The notes beneath the pieces are model-generated. The model had not been told where the DNA came from. It made no database searches and saw nothing but the letters and a program-made list of their open reading frames with translations. Of a DNA stretch of 64,000 nucleotides, positions 33,774 to 45,229 are shown piece by piece (the stretch's first letter is position 1; the number at the start of each line of letters is the position of its first letter). Source of the DNA: Cladosporium sp. IMV 00045 (taxonomy: Eukaryota; Ascomycota; Dothideomycetes; Cladosporiales; Cladosporiaceae); contig MSJI02000184.1 in the NCBI GenBank assembly GCA_001931905.2, positions 1-64,000 on the forward strand, read 5' to 3'. A program made the translations under genes and the position numbers.

Positions 33774-35360
33774 ATGATTTACCTCAAGATGGAGGATCTC
33801 CCACCGTTCACAAACACCTCCATCGACTCAATCCCTGTCATCCACGACCGCATCACGTCAAAATTCCACACCCACTCTACGCGCCCGCTCGAATACCGCC
33901 AGAAGCAGTTGCGCTCTCTATACTGGGGCTTGAAAGACGAAGAGCCAGCTCTTCTCGAAGCGCTTAAGCTCGACCTAGGAAAGAGCGCATACGAAGCCTA
34001 CCTGGCCGAAGTAGGATGGGTCTTGAACGACGTGCTTTTCATGAGCAAGAATCTCGAGCGATTCATGAAAGATGAGAAGCCGGAAGATATCGACCTGCAG
34101 AACATGGCACTGCGACCAAGAATCAGGAAAGATCCTTTGGGCGCGGTCTTGATCATCGGCGCTTTCAATTTCCCTCTGCAGTTGTCGCTCGGTCCTCTCA
34201 TTGGAGCCATTTCAGCTGGATGTACCGCCGTATTGAAGCCCAGTGAGAATGCGCCCAACTCGGCGAGGATCATGCAGCATATTATTCAGAACTCCCTTGA
34301 CCCGGATGCTTATCAAGTCGTTCAGGGCGGTATTCCGGAGACTACCGCGTTGATGGAGCAGAAGTGGGACAAGATTTTCTACACGGGCAGCGCCAACGTC
34401 GGCACCATCATTGCGAAAAAGGCAGCCGAGACTCTCACGCCAGTGACACTCGAACTCGGTGGTCGAAACCCTGCCATCGTCACCAAAAATGCCGACGCCA
34501 GACTCGCCGCGCGCAGACTGCTATGGGCCAAACTCATGAACGCGGGCCAAGTATGTGTCAGCCAAAACTACATCCTCATCGACGAGGAAATCCTGCCCGC
34601 CTTCCTGCACTACCTCAACCTCGCCATGCAAGAATTCCACCCCTCGGGAGCCGAAAGCAACCCCGACTACGGGCACATCATCAACGAGCGGCAATTCCAG
34701 CGCCTCCAAGCCCTCCTCTCCAGCACCCACGGCCGCATCCTCAGCGGCGGCAAAACCAACCCCACCACCCTCTTCATCGAACCGACCGTCATCCAAGTCT
34801 CCTCCCCCTCCGACCCGCTCCTCTCCTCCGAATCCTTCGGCCCCCTCATCCCCATCCTCCCCTTCAAAGACCTCCCCACCGCCATCTCCACCGCCAACGA
34901 AATCCACCCAACACCACTGGGAATCTACCCCTTCGGCACGCGGGCCGAAACAGACCTGATCCTCTCACAAACCCGCTCCGGCGGCGCCTCCGTGAACGAC
35001 GGCTTCTTCCACGCCTCCATCCCGACCCTCGCCTTCGGCGGCGTCGGCGACAGCGGCCAGGGCGCTTACCGCGGCCGCGCCAGCTTCGAGTGCTTCTCGC
35101 ACCGTCGCAGCATCACCACCACGCCCGGCTGGGTGGAGCGTCTGCTCAGCGTGAGATATCCGCCTTACACTGACGAGAAGCTGAGGAAGTTCCGCGGGAT
35201 GAGCGAGAAGAAGCCAGATTTTGATAGGGAGGGGAGGAGTTTGAGGGGAGGAGCGGTTTGGTGGTTTCTGGGGTTGGGCGCGAGGGGGAAGAAGGGGGCG
35301 GGGTTGAGGTGGGCGGTTGCGGTGGCGGTGGCTGCTGTTGTGGTTAGATTTTTGGGGTAG
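33774..35360 (+). CDS. HFD1: Fatty aldehyde dehydrogenase (Hfd1/ALDH3 type), 528 aa, membrane-anchored
   Basis: An intronless frame, starting at 33774 or at the second ATG at 33789 (MEDLPPF), which looks more family-like. ALDH signatures are GAFNFPLQL near residue 128, FYTGSANVG, LELGGRNP with general-base Glu227, and NAGQVCVS with catalytic Cys261 (numbered from 33774). ESFGPLIPILPF and the C-terminal FGGVGDSGQG also match the family. The tail ends in a hydrophobic stretch (about 505-528), consistent with a tail anchor, as in Hfd1/ALDH3A2 enzymes. These oxidise long-chain aldehydes from sphingolipid breakdown and also act in ubiquinone ring precursor formation. The coding strand switches from extremely C-rich (about 34560-34980) to extremely G-rich (35190 onward). 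Confidence 0.92.
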   Translation: MIYLKMEDLPPFTNTSIDSIPVIHDRITSKFHTHSTRPLEYRQKQLRSLYWGLKDEEPALLEALKLDLGKSAYEAYLAEVGWVLNDVLFMSKNLERFMKDEKPEDIDLQNMALRPRIRKDPLGAVLIIGAFNFPLQLSLGPLIGAISAGCTAVLKPSENAPNSARIMQHIIQNSLDPDAYQVVQGGIPETTALMEQKWDKIFYTGSANVGTIIAKKAAETLTPVTLELGGRNPAIVTKNADARLAARRLLWAKLMNAGQVCVSQNYILIDEEILPAFLHYLNLAMQEFHPSGAESNPDYGHIINERQFQRLQALLSSTHGRILSGGKTNPTTLFIEPTVIQVSSPSDPLLSSESFGPLIPILPFKDLPTAISTANEIHPTPLGIYPFGTRAETDLILSQTRSGGASVNDGFFHASIPTLAFGGVGDSGQGAYRGRASFECFSHRRSITTTPGWVERLLSVRYPPYTDEKLRKFRGMSEKKPDFDREGRSLRGGAVWWFLGLGARGKKGAGLRWAVAVAVAAVVVRFLG

Positions 35361-37055
35361 GGGGGTTTGATGGGGTGCTGGGCTTGGGGTTGTCACGATT
35401 CTCGTTGTCGTCTTGTCGGGTGTGGATTGATGTTTTCGGCCTGTTTTCAATGTTTCGGTTGTGTGAGGCCTGTATTTCCTGTTTCCTACTTCTGTACTCT
35501 CATAGCATATCGCTGGGATATGAAAAGACCTAAATCTCGCAAGTAAGCACCAACAAACAACCTCAAGTCAACGACCGAAAGCCAGTGGCGAAATTTCGGA
35601 CGCCAGGGTATGTGGATGTCAATGTCTCACGAGAAGAGTCATCTACATCGATGAAAAAAAAGAAATCCGCCACCGATTGCCATATCCCTTCGTATGTTTA
35701 GAAGGGAAAAGCAGAGAGATCTGAATGGATTACACATGTCATCGAACTCTCTGATATCATAAGTGGTTGATGCACTATTGCACGATCACCACATCCTTCC
35801 ACTTGTTTGAAAGGAAAAGAGAGAGATCTCACTCATCACTCATTTTCATCGGTGCAGCTGATATCATAAGTGGTTGATGCACTATTGCTGCCCAGTTCGG
35901 ATTCAATGCCCCATTGCTGGGGCACAGGCTGTTCATGGCTGTAATGTAGGCTGAGTAGAAACGGCGGGCTATCCTTGTTCAAATAGCACATGCGTGGCTG
36001 ACTGCAATAGGGGTTTTCCTGGCCAGTCTTGCTCTTTTATTATGTGGTGTTTGTGGTGATGACTATCAATAATCTCGCCAGATTTTGCCAGATGTCAGGG
36101 AAAAAACGGTAGCGAATGTTGTTGTTATGATTACTGGAGAGGGCAAATCACAATGCCCGTATTTGGACAGTACCTTCACGGACGGTTCCTGGCTAGCGAG
36201 TCGAGTTGACGCCAACGCCAACGGGCAGAAAAACGCGGGGCGGGAAGGAGGGCAAGACAAACAACAGATTGATTGAAACCCAGCCACACGCATTGATACA
36301 CATCCCTACCTGACAGCGTATACTCGCAGTCGAACAGCCACCTCGATTTAGTAGTCCATCAATCCATCAATCAATCAATCATTGCTCTGCGACATTGTCT
36401 GAGCCTTGCATGCAGCACTGCCGATTCATACCTCATCCTCGAGAAACCTCCCCCCAACTCCTGCATACCTGCCTTCGTCATATCACCAGCATCATCGCAG
36501 CACTCGTGCATTAATCAATTGGCAGGGAGCCCGCTGCAAGCTCTTAATCATCAATAATCCCACCGCGCGCGCGCTTCGTGTTCTCATCAGACTTTCGGGT
36601 TTCCAACGCAAACGCGCCTTTGTTGCCCGGCTCGGCGCTACTAGCAGTCCAACTAGTAATAACTAGCTCTAGATCCCTCTAACCTTACTGCTGCCGTCAT
36701 CATCAATCAAAACAGACCGTCCGCAGCTCGCTCTGCTATAGCTAGCTTATACTTTCAGCCCACACTAGGCATTGCTCTTTTGCTGCTGCCTGTTTGTCTG
36801 TTCTCATGAACGGAACGGCCGTTTGAAACCAAAACCACCTGCCAGACAAAGGAAAGCAACGACGACAGGACCGCCAACGTTGTTCCACACTAAAACCACA
36901 TTTCCCTCCTATCGCCCGCGAACACAAGATCAACATCCACAAAACGGCTTCAGTGTCTCACACACACCCACACTGGCCCGCCGCACGCCCGCCCGCCCTG
37001 CACCGCCGCTCTCCGGGGTATTAACACCTAGGCCAGCGCGCCGCCGCCCGGAACG
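35361..37055. other. Intergenic, 1.7 kb, with a diverged direct repeat
   Basis: This is the 3' flank of HFD1 and the long leader of the C2-domain gene. It holds the repeat pair at 35702-35888 and a CAATCAAT tandem near 36360-36380. No supported gene. Confidence 0.5.
35702..35888 (+). repeat. Two diverged direct repeat units, about 80 bases each
   Basis: A 31-base block beginning CTGATATCATAAGTGG occurs identically at 35751-35781 and 35858-35888, 107 bases apart. Each copy is preceded at 47-49 bases by an AAGG(G)AAAAG..AGAGATCT block (35702 and 35811), so the duplicated unit is larger than the perfect core. It looks like a small local duplication in non-coding DNA. Confidence 0.85.
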
Positions 37056-39884
37056 ATGGCCACCAAGCAGCAGCAGCAGGTTCCCTACGCTGCGGGCATC
37101 TACGCCGACATGAGCGTCGACGGGCCTGAGATCGGCACCCTGGTCATGGTGTGCGACCGCGCGAAGAACTTGCCCAACAGGAAGACCATGGGCAAGCAGA
37201 ACCCTTACTGCGCCGCGAGATTGGGCAAGGAGGCGAAGAAGACGCCGGTGGATAAGAGGGGTGGGCAGACGCCGAAGTGGTATGTTTTTTCGTTGTTGTT
37301 TTCGTTTTGCTGTGGCTTGCATGGAGCCATTGGGTTTTGAAGTAGAGAGCTTTTTGCTGACATTGGAACGTCCAGGGACACGGAACTGCGTTTCACGGTA
37401 CACGACTCGGCGGACTACTACAACCTCAAGCTTTCGGTTTTCAGCGAAGACAAAAAGACGGATCTGATCGGCGAGTCTTTCCTAGACCTCAGCAATGTCA
37501 TTGTTCCCGGCGGCGGAAAGAACGATATCTGGCAGGGCTTGACTTGCAAGGGAAAATACGCGGGTGAAATCAGACTGGAGCTCACATACTACGATTCGAG
37601 GCCTAAAGCGGAACGTCCAAGACGCGAGAGCAATGCTGCTACGGAGGACGGTGCGGTGAGGCAGAAGGTCAAGAGGAGGCCACTTCCTGGCCCTGGATCT
37701 GTGGCTGGGTCTGTCGTCGGGTCGGTAGCTGGATCTGTCACTGGGCCTGCTCCGGCGCCGAGTGTTGTTGCGACTGCGGACACCATCGAAAACTTCCCAC
37801 ATCCCGTTGCCAGGCCTAGACATGGACCTAGAGAGTTGGGAACACCGCCTAGAGCGAACTCAATGCCGCCAGAAGTCATGGCTACGCAACCTGGGTTTGG
37901 TGGTTCGCCCGCACAATTTCACACACCTCCGCCTAGCAGCTACGGTCAGGACCCTCACGGATACGGCGAAGAGCAGCATGATGATATGCAGTTCGCCCAA
38001 CCGGAGTTTCTTCCTCAGCTGCCTCCGACCCCGAGGAGGCTACCTGCACCTCAAGGATCTTCTCCAGCGGCGGCGTACGGGCATCACAGCAGAGGACCGA
38101 GTCAAGCTATGCTTTCTCATGCCAACTCAGCGCCTAGCGTTCCAACGACAGATGCTGGCTATGGTGGGGGGTATGAAATCCACACTGATGCCCCGGAGCC
38201 ACTTCCTGATCTCGACTACCAACACCAGCACATCAGACAGCGAAGGAACGACGTACCTCCTGGCTGGGAAAACCCCTACGACGATATGCGATACGATGAC
38301 CAAGAGGATGAAATGCAATCGCCGCCACCACCGCCGCCGATGCACAGTCACAGTGCGCCTGTCATCCCGCAGCATTCACCCGGTCACTCGCCAATGAACT
38401 CGAGATACAGCCAGATGTCGACTCCACCCTCAGCTCGGCAACAGTACGTCCCCAATGCATCTCCATTGCAGAGCATAGAGCGAGGATATTCCTCACCGCA
38501 GCACACCCCTCCTCGTGGACACGGAGCACGTGGACGGTCAATCGATGACTTCACCCCTTCGCCACCGCAAATGAGAACCTACGACAGCTCACCCAGTGCT
38601 CTCGGCATGTCTCACAGCAACATGTCTTCGCCTGGTATGCGGTCGCCGGTCTCTAGAGCGGTTCCGAACAGGCATAGCATGGCCGACATCTACAACACTC
38701 CCCCACAACGCCCACACCCCCTCTCGCAGGAAGTTCCTCGAGCCAGGAGTCCGATGCCTCCGTTCGCTGAGCAAGCTGAGCAAGCTCACTTTGACCCTCA
38801 CTACGCTGATCGTGAAGGCGCGCCGATTATGATGCCACGTGCAATCTCGCCCGCCCCACCGCCTGGTTCAGACCCCAACTCTGAGCGCCGTTCTAGGAGT
38901 ACATACGGCATCCGACACCCCGTACGAGCTTTCGAGACCTCAGACAGCAGTCCCCTCGGTTCAACCAATGCAACCGCCGGATCAATGCCGCATCGCCCTA
39001 CTCCAATGCGCAAATCCGTCTCTCCCAGACCATCTCCCACAGACACCGTCATAACCCCCAGCAGCATCCCCTACGGCCCCGACAGCTACGACATCCACAA
39101 CCCAAGCAACGGCTCGCCCATGGCATCCAACCACTCCGCACAGAACCCCTACCAAATCCGTCCGGAACCCAGCGGCGCACCTCCTCGCGAAGGACCAAAC
39201 GGCCCAATCGTAGGCTGGGACGGCCGGGAGATAGACCCCTCCGACCACCTCCCCGTGGACTCCTGGGCGCCAGAGCCCGAGAAGAAATCCCCGACGAAAA
39301 CCTACGGTCTCGGCCGCGACAGGGATTTTGGCCCCCGTACCCAAAACGGCGGCGGCACGCGCCTCTCAAACGACGTCGTCATCAACTTCCGTCGCCGCTC
39401 CCAAGTCGCCCCGCAGCAACAACAAGCTCCTCCTCCCCAACCCGCCCCAGAACCCCAACCCTCCTCCCCCGCCCGCAACAGACTGTACAAAAAGTCCCCC
39501 TCCCCTTCCCCCTTACACAGCGCGCCCTTGCGCGAACGCCCCAACTTTAATTCCACCCCACCCTCCATGTCTGTCCCCGACCCGTACGCGACGCAAGACT
39601 ACTCGCGCGGCTTCTACGACGGCTCGCCCGGCATCTCCGGCGGCGATTTCAGCCGCTACGATTACCAGAAACCGGCGCCCGCGCTTCCCCCTGGCGCTGC
39701 CGGTGGCTGGAGCGAGGAAGCGGCGCTCAGCAGGGAGATTGCGGGGATCGATCTCGGCGCTCCGAGCGGGAGTACAAGGCGCATGCCGACTATGAGCAGT
39801 GCGGCGGGGACGGTGATTATGAGTTCTGGTGGTGGTGGGGGGTGGCAGGGCGTGAGGAGTCATAGGGATAGGGGGTTTCAGTAG
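37056..39884 (+). CDS. C2-domain protein, Inn1/Fic1-like, 910 aa, two exons
   Basis: Exons are 37056-37279 and 37376-39884; the 96-base intron (GTATGT..CAG, phase 2) rebuilds PKWDTELRFTVHD. The N-terminal C2 domain (about residues 12-145) reads GTLVMVCDRAKNLPNR, MGKQNPYC, then LKLSVFSEDKK and LIGESFLDLS. The remaining 760 residues are P/S/Q/H-rich and disordered, with many PxxP motifs that could bind SH3 domains. This layout (one N-terminal C2 plus a proline-rich tail) matches Inn1 of budding yeast and Fic1 of fission yeast, which bind F-BAR proteins at the division ring and promote septum ingression. The ortholog call is inference from architecture. The 3' end shows a C-rich to G-rich switch. 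Confidence 0.8.
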
Positions 39885-41068
39885 GGAGAGTTTGGATTGA
39901 TGAGGTGAATTTTCAGGATGGGTAGGGTTTCGTGTTATGGTTTTGAAAGGACTGTTTTTGTTACTGTTTCTTATGTGTTCGGAATTTGGGAGTTTCTTTG
40001 CATGGTTCATGGCATGTGCATTCGCATCACTCGAGGGACGAAGAAAAGGGTCAAGAGAAAACCAGACAACAGAGGGAAAAGATGGACTTTTTATTTTTTT
40101 TTATCGGGCAACGCGGAGTTTAGGGATTGTCTTTTCTTTTTCTTTTTCTTTTTTGATTTTGGTGCATTGCATTCACGCGGGTTTGAGCCACTTGTGTTCG
40201 CTCTTGTACTACTAGTCTGCAGTTCTTTCAAATGCATAGAAGGAAACGACTGTTTATTCCGACTCCTTGGTTGTGTCAGATGTGAGGCGTGGTTGACGGC
40301 TTTACGTTGGCGGAGCTAGGTTGGGTCTTTGGATCAACAATGATGTAGCTTGTGTTGTATCCATGTCGTCTCGACAAACGATCGCGAACCGGGTGTTCTT
40401 CCTAGGGGGGGAATTGATGTATTCAGATCTCGTGTATCATTCATACTACCCCAGCCTTTAATCAAAGGGCGGAGTGGATCGATTGACTTTCAAGGGTCCT
40501 CCTCCTCTCTTTCCCCCGCGGCTCAATCAATCCCGCGCGCGCGTCTTCCCCCCAAGAGCTAATCATTTCTAGCTGCTACCCTTCTTCACTACCGCTGCAG
40601 TCTGACGTTCGAAGCAAGCCAGCAAGCCACCATCCAGCAAGCAAGCCAGTCTTTCTCACTTGCATACCATCACATCACTACACGCCACGCGCGCATACGC
40701 CAGTCACTACTGCCTGCGACTTGCCTTACTTGCCTCCTTGCGTCAGCAAATATCGAGCTTGGTCTTCGCTGTTTCTCACGCCAGAAACCGCCGTATCCTC
40801 TACCACTCCAACTCTCCCAATCAAGCCAAACATATCCAACTTTTCCAATTCCCGTCCCGGACTTTGTCGCGGGCCATCTTGTGTATCCTCAAGTCAGCTC
40901 AGCTCAGCTCTAACCCTGCCCGACGGAGCCTACCCTGTCCTACCACGCGAAGAAGCTCAGCCCAGCTTCAGTTCCTAGCTATCCGACAACTATCTTAGGG
41001 TAGACTGCGCGAACCCAGAAAAAAGGAAATACACAAAGCCAAAGGAGAGACAAGGAACAGGACCAATC
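39885..41068. other. Intergenic, 1.2 kb, no gene seen
   Basis: This is the 3' flank of the C2-domain gene (with T-rich tracts near 40100-40160) and the promoter of the next gene, with repeated CAGCAAGC-like bits near 40617-40650. Confidence 0.5.
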
Positions 41069-42682
41069 ATGGCGGACGAGATCTACGCCGACGAAGACGA
41101 CGCTGCGTTCTTCTTCGACGACGACGGATACCTTTACATCGAGGATGGGTGTGATGTCGCTGTAAGTGCCTCCCTACCTCGATCGCGCGCAATACACTTT
41201 CTGGGTTCCCTCCCGTTGCTTTGCTCTGCTTCTCCCACCGCCCCGGTTCACCCGGTGTGACGGCGTTGCGGGTGCGTGCATTTCCTGTTGCATTGCATGG
41301 GCATCGGTGCGGTAGCCACGTTCACCACGTCGCACAGAGAATCGCGATTGTTTGCTTGATCCCTACACCACCACAAAGACACAATACCCGCGCAAGTCCG
41401 CTCCCTGAAACCCATCGCTGACTTACTCCACTAGGACGAACTGGCCGAAACCCAAGTCCCCTCGCCGGGCTACGTGGGCGTCAACGACGAAATCGCCCTC
41501 GAGAGCTGGGAGTACGATATCTTCGAGTACTTTGGCGAGTTGGAGCATGGGAGTGACAGTTATTGGGACGCGAGAATTAGGCACTTGGAGGAGGGGGATG
41601 GACAGATGAAGCAACAACAGCAGGAGCAGAGAAGTACGAGCAAGAAGAGAAAACAGGGCGAAGGTCAAGAAGAGGAGGGGGAAGGTTTCATGAGCCGCAA
41701 GAGACGGAGGGAGGGCGATGATGCTATTGCTGTGGATGAGAATGTGGTGTACATGCCTTTCGAAGCGAGGCTTGCGCGTCCGCCTCCGAGAAGCGCGGAT
41801 GGGGGTCACTTTGCTCTGTTGCCGGATTGGAAGGAGAGGTTTCCTGAGAAGAAGGGTGGGGAGATTCCTTCGCCTGGGAAGGGGAGGCAGATGCCGGCTG
41901 AGATGCGGAGGGCGGCGGAAGGTGGTGCTGATGATGAGGAGGATGAGGAGGAGGAAGGGGAAGAGCTGGTAGAGGGCGAGGGCATGGACGTCGATTCTGG
42001 AGCGGATGCATCAGGTGTTGATCAGGATGTTGTCATGCAAGTTCTGAGGCAAAGGCTGGCTGACAGCGGGCTGGGTGAGGTCGACGAAGCCGTTTTCAAA
42101 GACGCCATTGCTCAGATGCTCTCGGGCGAGGGTGACGGTGGTGATGCTGTCGGCGGGCTGGCGAGTCTCTTGCTAGGCCAGAAGGGTGGAGGTGGTGAGG
42201 CTATCCAGGGGTTCTTGGCCGGGCAAGGTGTGCATATGGGAGGTGAAGAGGGAGAGGAAGATGACGATGACGATGGCGATAACGACAATGACGACGACGA
42301 CGATGAGAATAACGAAATCAACGAATGTAATGACCAACATCCCGCGACACGCGCTGCTGCCTCATCATCGGCCCACACGGCAGCATCGCGAAATACCAGA
42401 CCTCCACAAACTCGATCTCCGGCAGCGAAAACAGCAACAAAATCAAATCTCAAACGCAAAGCACCACCCTCCCCCAGTGGGCTCTCAATACCGCAAACGA
42501 GCACAGCAGCAACTGCAACTCCTTCCACCAAGCGCAGAAGAACGCCTGCACCCGATGAGGTTGAGGCAGGTGATGTTGCTGGCATGCCTCCTGGCGAAGC
42601 TTCTGTGGTGCCGGGAAAGAGGACGACGAGGAGCGGCGCTGCTGCTGCTGCTGCTAGTGGTAATAAGAAAAGAAAATCATGA
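41069..42682 (+). CDS. Hypothetical acidic, probably nuclear protein, 446 aa, two exons
   Basis: Exons are 41069-41161 and 41435-42682. The 273-base intron (GTAAGT..TAG) splices in phase 0 and rejoins CDVA with DELAETQVPS. The N-terminus is acidic and aromatic (FFFDDDGYLYIED), followed by ESWEYDIFEYFGEL. KKRKQ and SRKRRR clusters suggest nuclear import. Long D/E runs (about 180-200 and 295-315) and a K/R/S/T-rich tail ending KKRKS follow, with a six-alanine run from (GCT)6 at 42638-42655. A short helical segment, VMQVLRQRLADSGLGEVDE, may be the only folded part. I do not recognise the family. The phase-matched intron and sustained frame support a gene. Confidence 0.78.
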
Positions 42683-43519
42683 TGGATTGGTGTATAGGAC
42701 GGGAGGGACCGGGTGCTTTTCTTGGAGGGTGTGTTGATATGCTGTACGTAGGTAGTTTGTAATTAAATTGGAAGTGGGTGGCTGCTTTTCTATTTGTGAT
42801 CTCACTTCTTTGACTGTGATTCGTTCATCAATGGGGAAATTATCTTGGGTGCTTGTGTACGACTTTGTTTATTGAGCTTTGGAGAGCGATCGGTGTTTTG
42901 AAATCAAGTTAAGATGGTTGTAGACGATAGCATGGTGTCTTGTAGTATCTTGTATACACTGCAGTTCCTCAGGGATTGCGGTATTAGCACATTCGGTGTC
43001 TAAAAGCTTAGACTATTCCAAGTATCTAGCACAATGTAGATAGGTACTCATTACAAGTTTATGAGATTGCTGAAACAGGTTCAAGTTACTACATGCATTT
43101 TATACATGGCAGCATCCAGCCGCTGAGCCGACCAGCAACGATGTCATCGATGAATGCCGATCAACTCCTCCATCGCGCCTCGACCTCCTCCTCCCAAGCA
43201 TCGTAAGCATAACCCCATGTCGCCTGCAAACATCCCTCACAGGGCCATTTTTAGATAGCTTCTCCTCACCATCGCGACTACGTATATGCACCCCGCAGTC
43301 TTGACTGGACAATCCTGCAGCATCACACTGCGCATGAGATACAGCGGCAGCTTGCCGACGTCTTGAGCGCTTGGTTATAAGAAGGTGAGCTCCTGCCCCA
43401 TCGATGACAGGTCTAGGAGCATCGATTGAAACAAAGTGATCAGAGCTGACTGGCATTGAATGACAAGACAAGACAAGAAGACACCGCAAGAAAGATCCAA
43501 CATCTTGTAACACGCGATT
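42683..43519. other. Intergenic, 0.8 kb, no gene seen
   Basis: This is the 3' flank of the acidic protein and promoter of the carrier gene. An antisense frame at 43100-43639 overlaps the carrier start and has no family features. Confidence 0.5.
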
Positions 43520-44968
43520 ATGGCAGACCAACAGAACGCGGATATTGTCTACAATGCCCAGCTCGTAAGATACTTTGCCGCTCTGTTCTCCCTTCACTTC
43601 GCTGAATACGGCACCCAGGACGCTTTCACCCTCTACCACATCGTCCAGGAGGAAGCTGGCAAGTCTTCCTCCCTCAGTGGCGGCCCCGTCTTACCCGCCC
43701 TTGGACATGCCATCGCCGGCTCGGCCGCCACCGCTGCGACCAAGTTGCTCCTCTACCCTCTGGACCTCGTCATCACCCGCCTGCAAGTCCAGAAGCAGCT
43801 TTCGGGTCCCAAGGAGGCGCCTTCGGCCGCCAAGGACGGCGATGCAGAGTACGACAATCTGGTCGACGCGGCGCGGAAAATCTACGACGCGGAAGGCGGG
43901 CTGAAGGCTTTCTACACGGGTCTCGCCCCGGATGTCGTGAAGGGTTTGGGGGATTCGTTTCTTTTCTTCCTCGTCTATAATTATCTGCGACAGCGCGAGA
44001 CGAAGAAGTTCAGCAACACTTTGCCGGTTTCGAGGGAGTTGGGGATTGGAATTGCCGCTGGCGCTTTTTCGCGGTTTGTCACTACTCCTTTGCAGAATGT
44101 CATCACGCGCCAGCAGACCGCTGCTCTCATCGCGGCGAGGGATCCGACTTCGACTACGACTCCGGCGCAGAGCGGCGGTCTGTCCGTCAAAGACGTGGCT
44201 CTTCAGATCCGGTCGGAGCGCGGTTTGAAGGGTTTCTGGGCTGGATATAGCGCCAGCGTCGTTCTCACGCTCAATCCTGCAATCACGTTTGCTATCGACA
44301 ATCTTCTCCACAGGCTGATGCCGAAAGCAAGACGGGACGATCCAAGTCCCCAGCTCACCTTCCTCATCGCCGCTACGAGCAAAGCGATCGCCACAGCGAT
44401 CACCTACCCCGTCAGTCTGGCTAAGTCTCGCGCGCAAGTCAGCACTCCAGCCGCACCTCAAGACCCTCAGACGACAGCAGAGAAGGACTCAGACTCCGAC
44501 GACGCCCACATCGTCAGCCCTCCCTCCCACCCAACAACCCCTGCCTCCACCCCCCTCCGCCACAAAGCAACCAGCACCCTACACCGCCTCCTCCGCCTGC
44601 TCTCAGCACAATACGCCATCCTCATCTCCCTCCGCAAGATCCACCGCGCCGAAGGCCTGCGCGGCCTGTACTCCGGGCTCGAAGCGGAGGTGCTGAAAGG
44701 TTTCCTCAGCCACGGGCTGACGATGATGATGAAAGACCGCGTGCACGTCGGCGTCATTCAGCTTTACTATTTGTTGTTGAAGTTTACGCGTAGGTGGCCG
44801 CAGGAGGTGAGGGAGGTGAGGGATGAGGCTGTTAGGAAGGTGGGGGGTGTGAGGGAGAGGGTTGAGGGGGAGGTGGAGAGGGTTGGTGAGGGGGTTAGGG
44901 AGGGTGTTGAGGAGGTTGTGGATAGGGGGAGGAGGGTTGTTTGGGGGGAGAAGAAGGAGGGGGAGTAG
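43520..44968 (+). CDS. SLC25-family carrier, probably peroxisomal (PMP47/ANT1-like), 482 aa
   Basis: This intronless frame has three tandem carrier repeats, each with a PxD/PxxxxxR-type signature: YPLDLVITR (79-87), TPLQNVITR (189-197) and YPVSLAKSR (296-304). The LTLNPAITF stretch before the third repeat resembles the NPAI signature of the peroxisomal branch (SLC25A17/Pmp47/Ant1), which imports ATP and related nucleotides for beta-oxidation. Mitochondrial location remains possible. The protein is longer than usual (about 340): an S/T-rich insert lies at about 307-355, and a highly charged repetitive tail (about 425-482, REVRDEAVRKVGG.. type) looks like coiled coil. The tail coincides with an almost C-free, G-rich coding stretch (44821-44940 has one C in 120 bases). 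It converges with gene a. Confidence 0.85.
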   Translation: MADQQNADIVYNAQLVRYFAALFSLHFAEYGTQDAFTLYHIVQEEAGKSSSLSGGPVLPALGHAIAGSAATAATKLLLYPLDLVITRLQVQKQLSGPKEAPSAAKDGDAEYDNLVDAARKIYDAEGGLKAFYTGLAPDVVKGLGDSFLFFLVYNYLRQRETKKFSNTLPVSRELGIGIAAGAFSRFVTTPLQNVITRQQTAALIAARDPTSTTTPAQSGGLSVKDVALQIRSERGLKGFWAGYSASVVLTLNPAITFAIDNLLHRLMPKARRDDPSPQLTFLIAATSKAIATAITYPVSLAKSRAQVSTPAAPQDPQTTAEKDSDSDDAHIVSPPSHPTTPASTPLRHKATSTLHRLLRLLSAQYAILISLRKIHRAEGLRGLYSGLEAEVLKGFLSHGLTMMMKDRVHVGVIQLYYLLLKFTRRWPQEVREVRDEAVRKVGGVRERVEGEVERVGEGVREGVEEVVDRGRRVVWGEKKEGE

Positions 44969-45229
44969 GGTTTTCGTTTAATTTTCTCTTTCCTTGATGT
45001 TCCAAGTTTGGATGGGGCTTTTTCGTTCGATTCAGGTTTTCGAGATTTTGTTTTCTTATTGTGTGTAAGGATATCTGTGCGATCTAATGCGACATGACTT
45101 CTTCTTCTCCCTCTCCGACTGAATCTGTGTCTCCTCCCATGGAAATCCCTCTCCCCAAGAATAACGACTTTTCAAGCCTTCAGACTCCAACGCCTCGTCC
45201 CAACCACACTCCACCACTCCAGCAACCCC

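Noticed and set aside
43100..43639. 179-codon frame on the minus strand
   Set aside because: Overlaps the start of the carrier gene antisense and has no motif.
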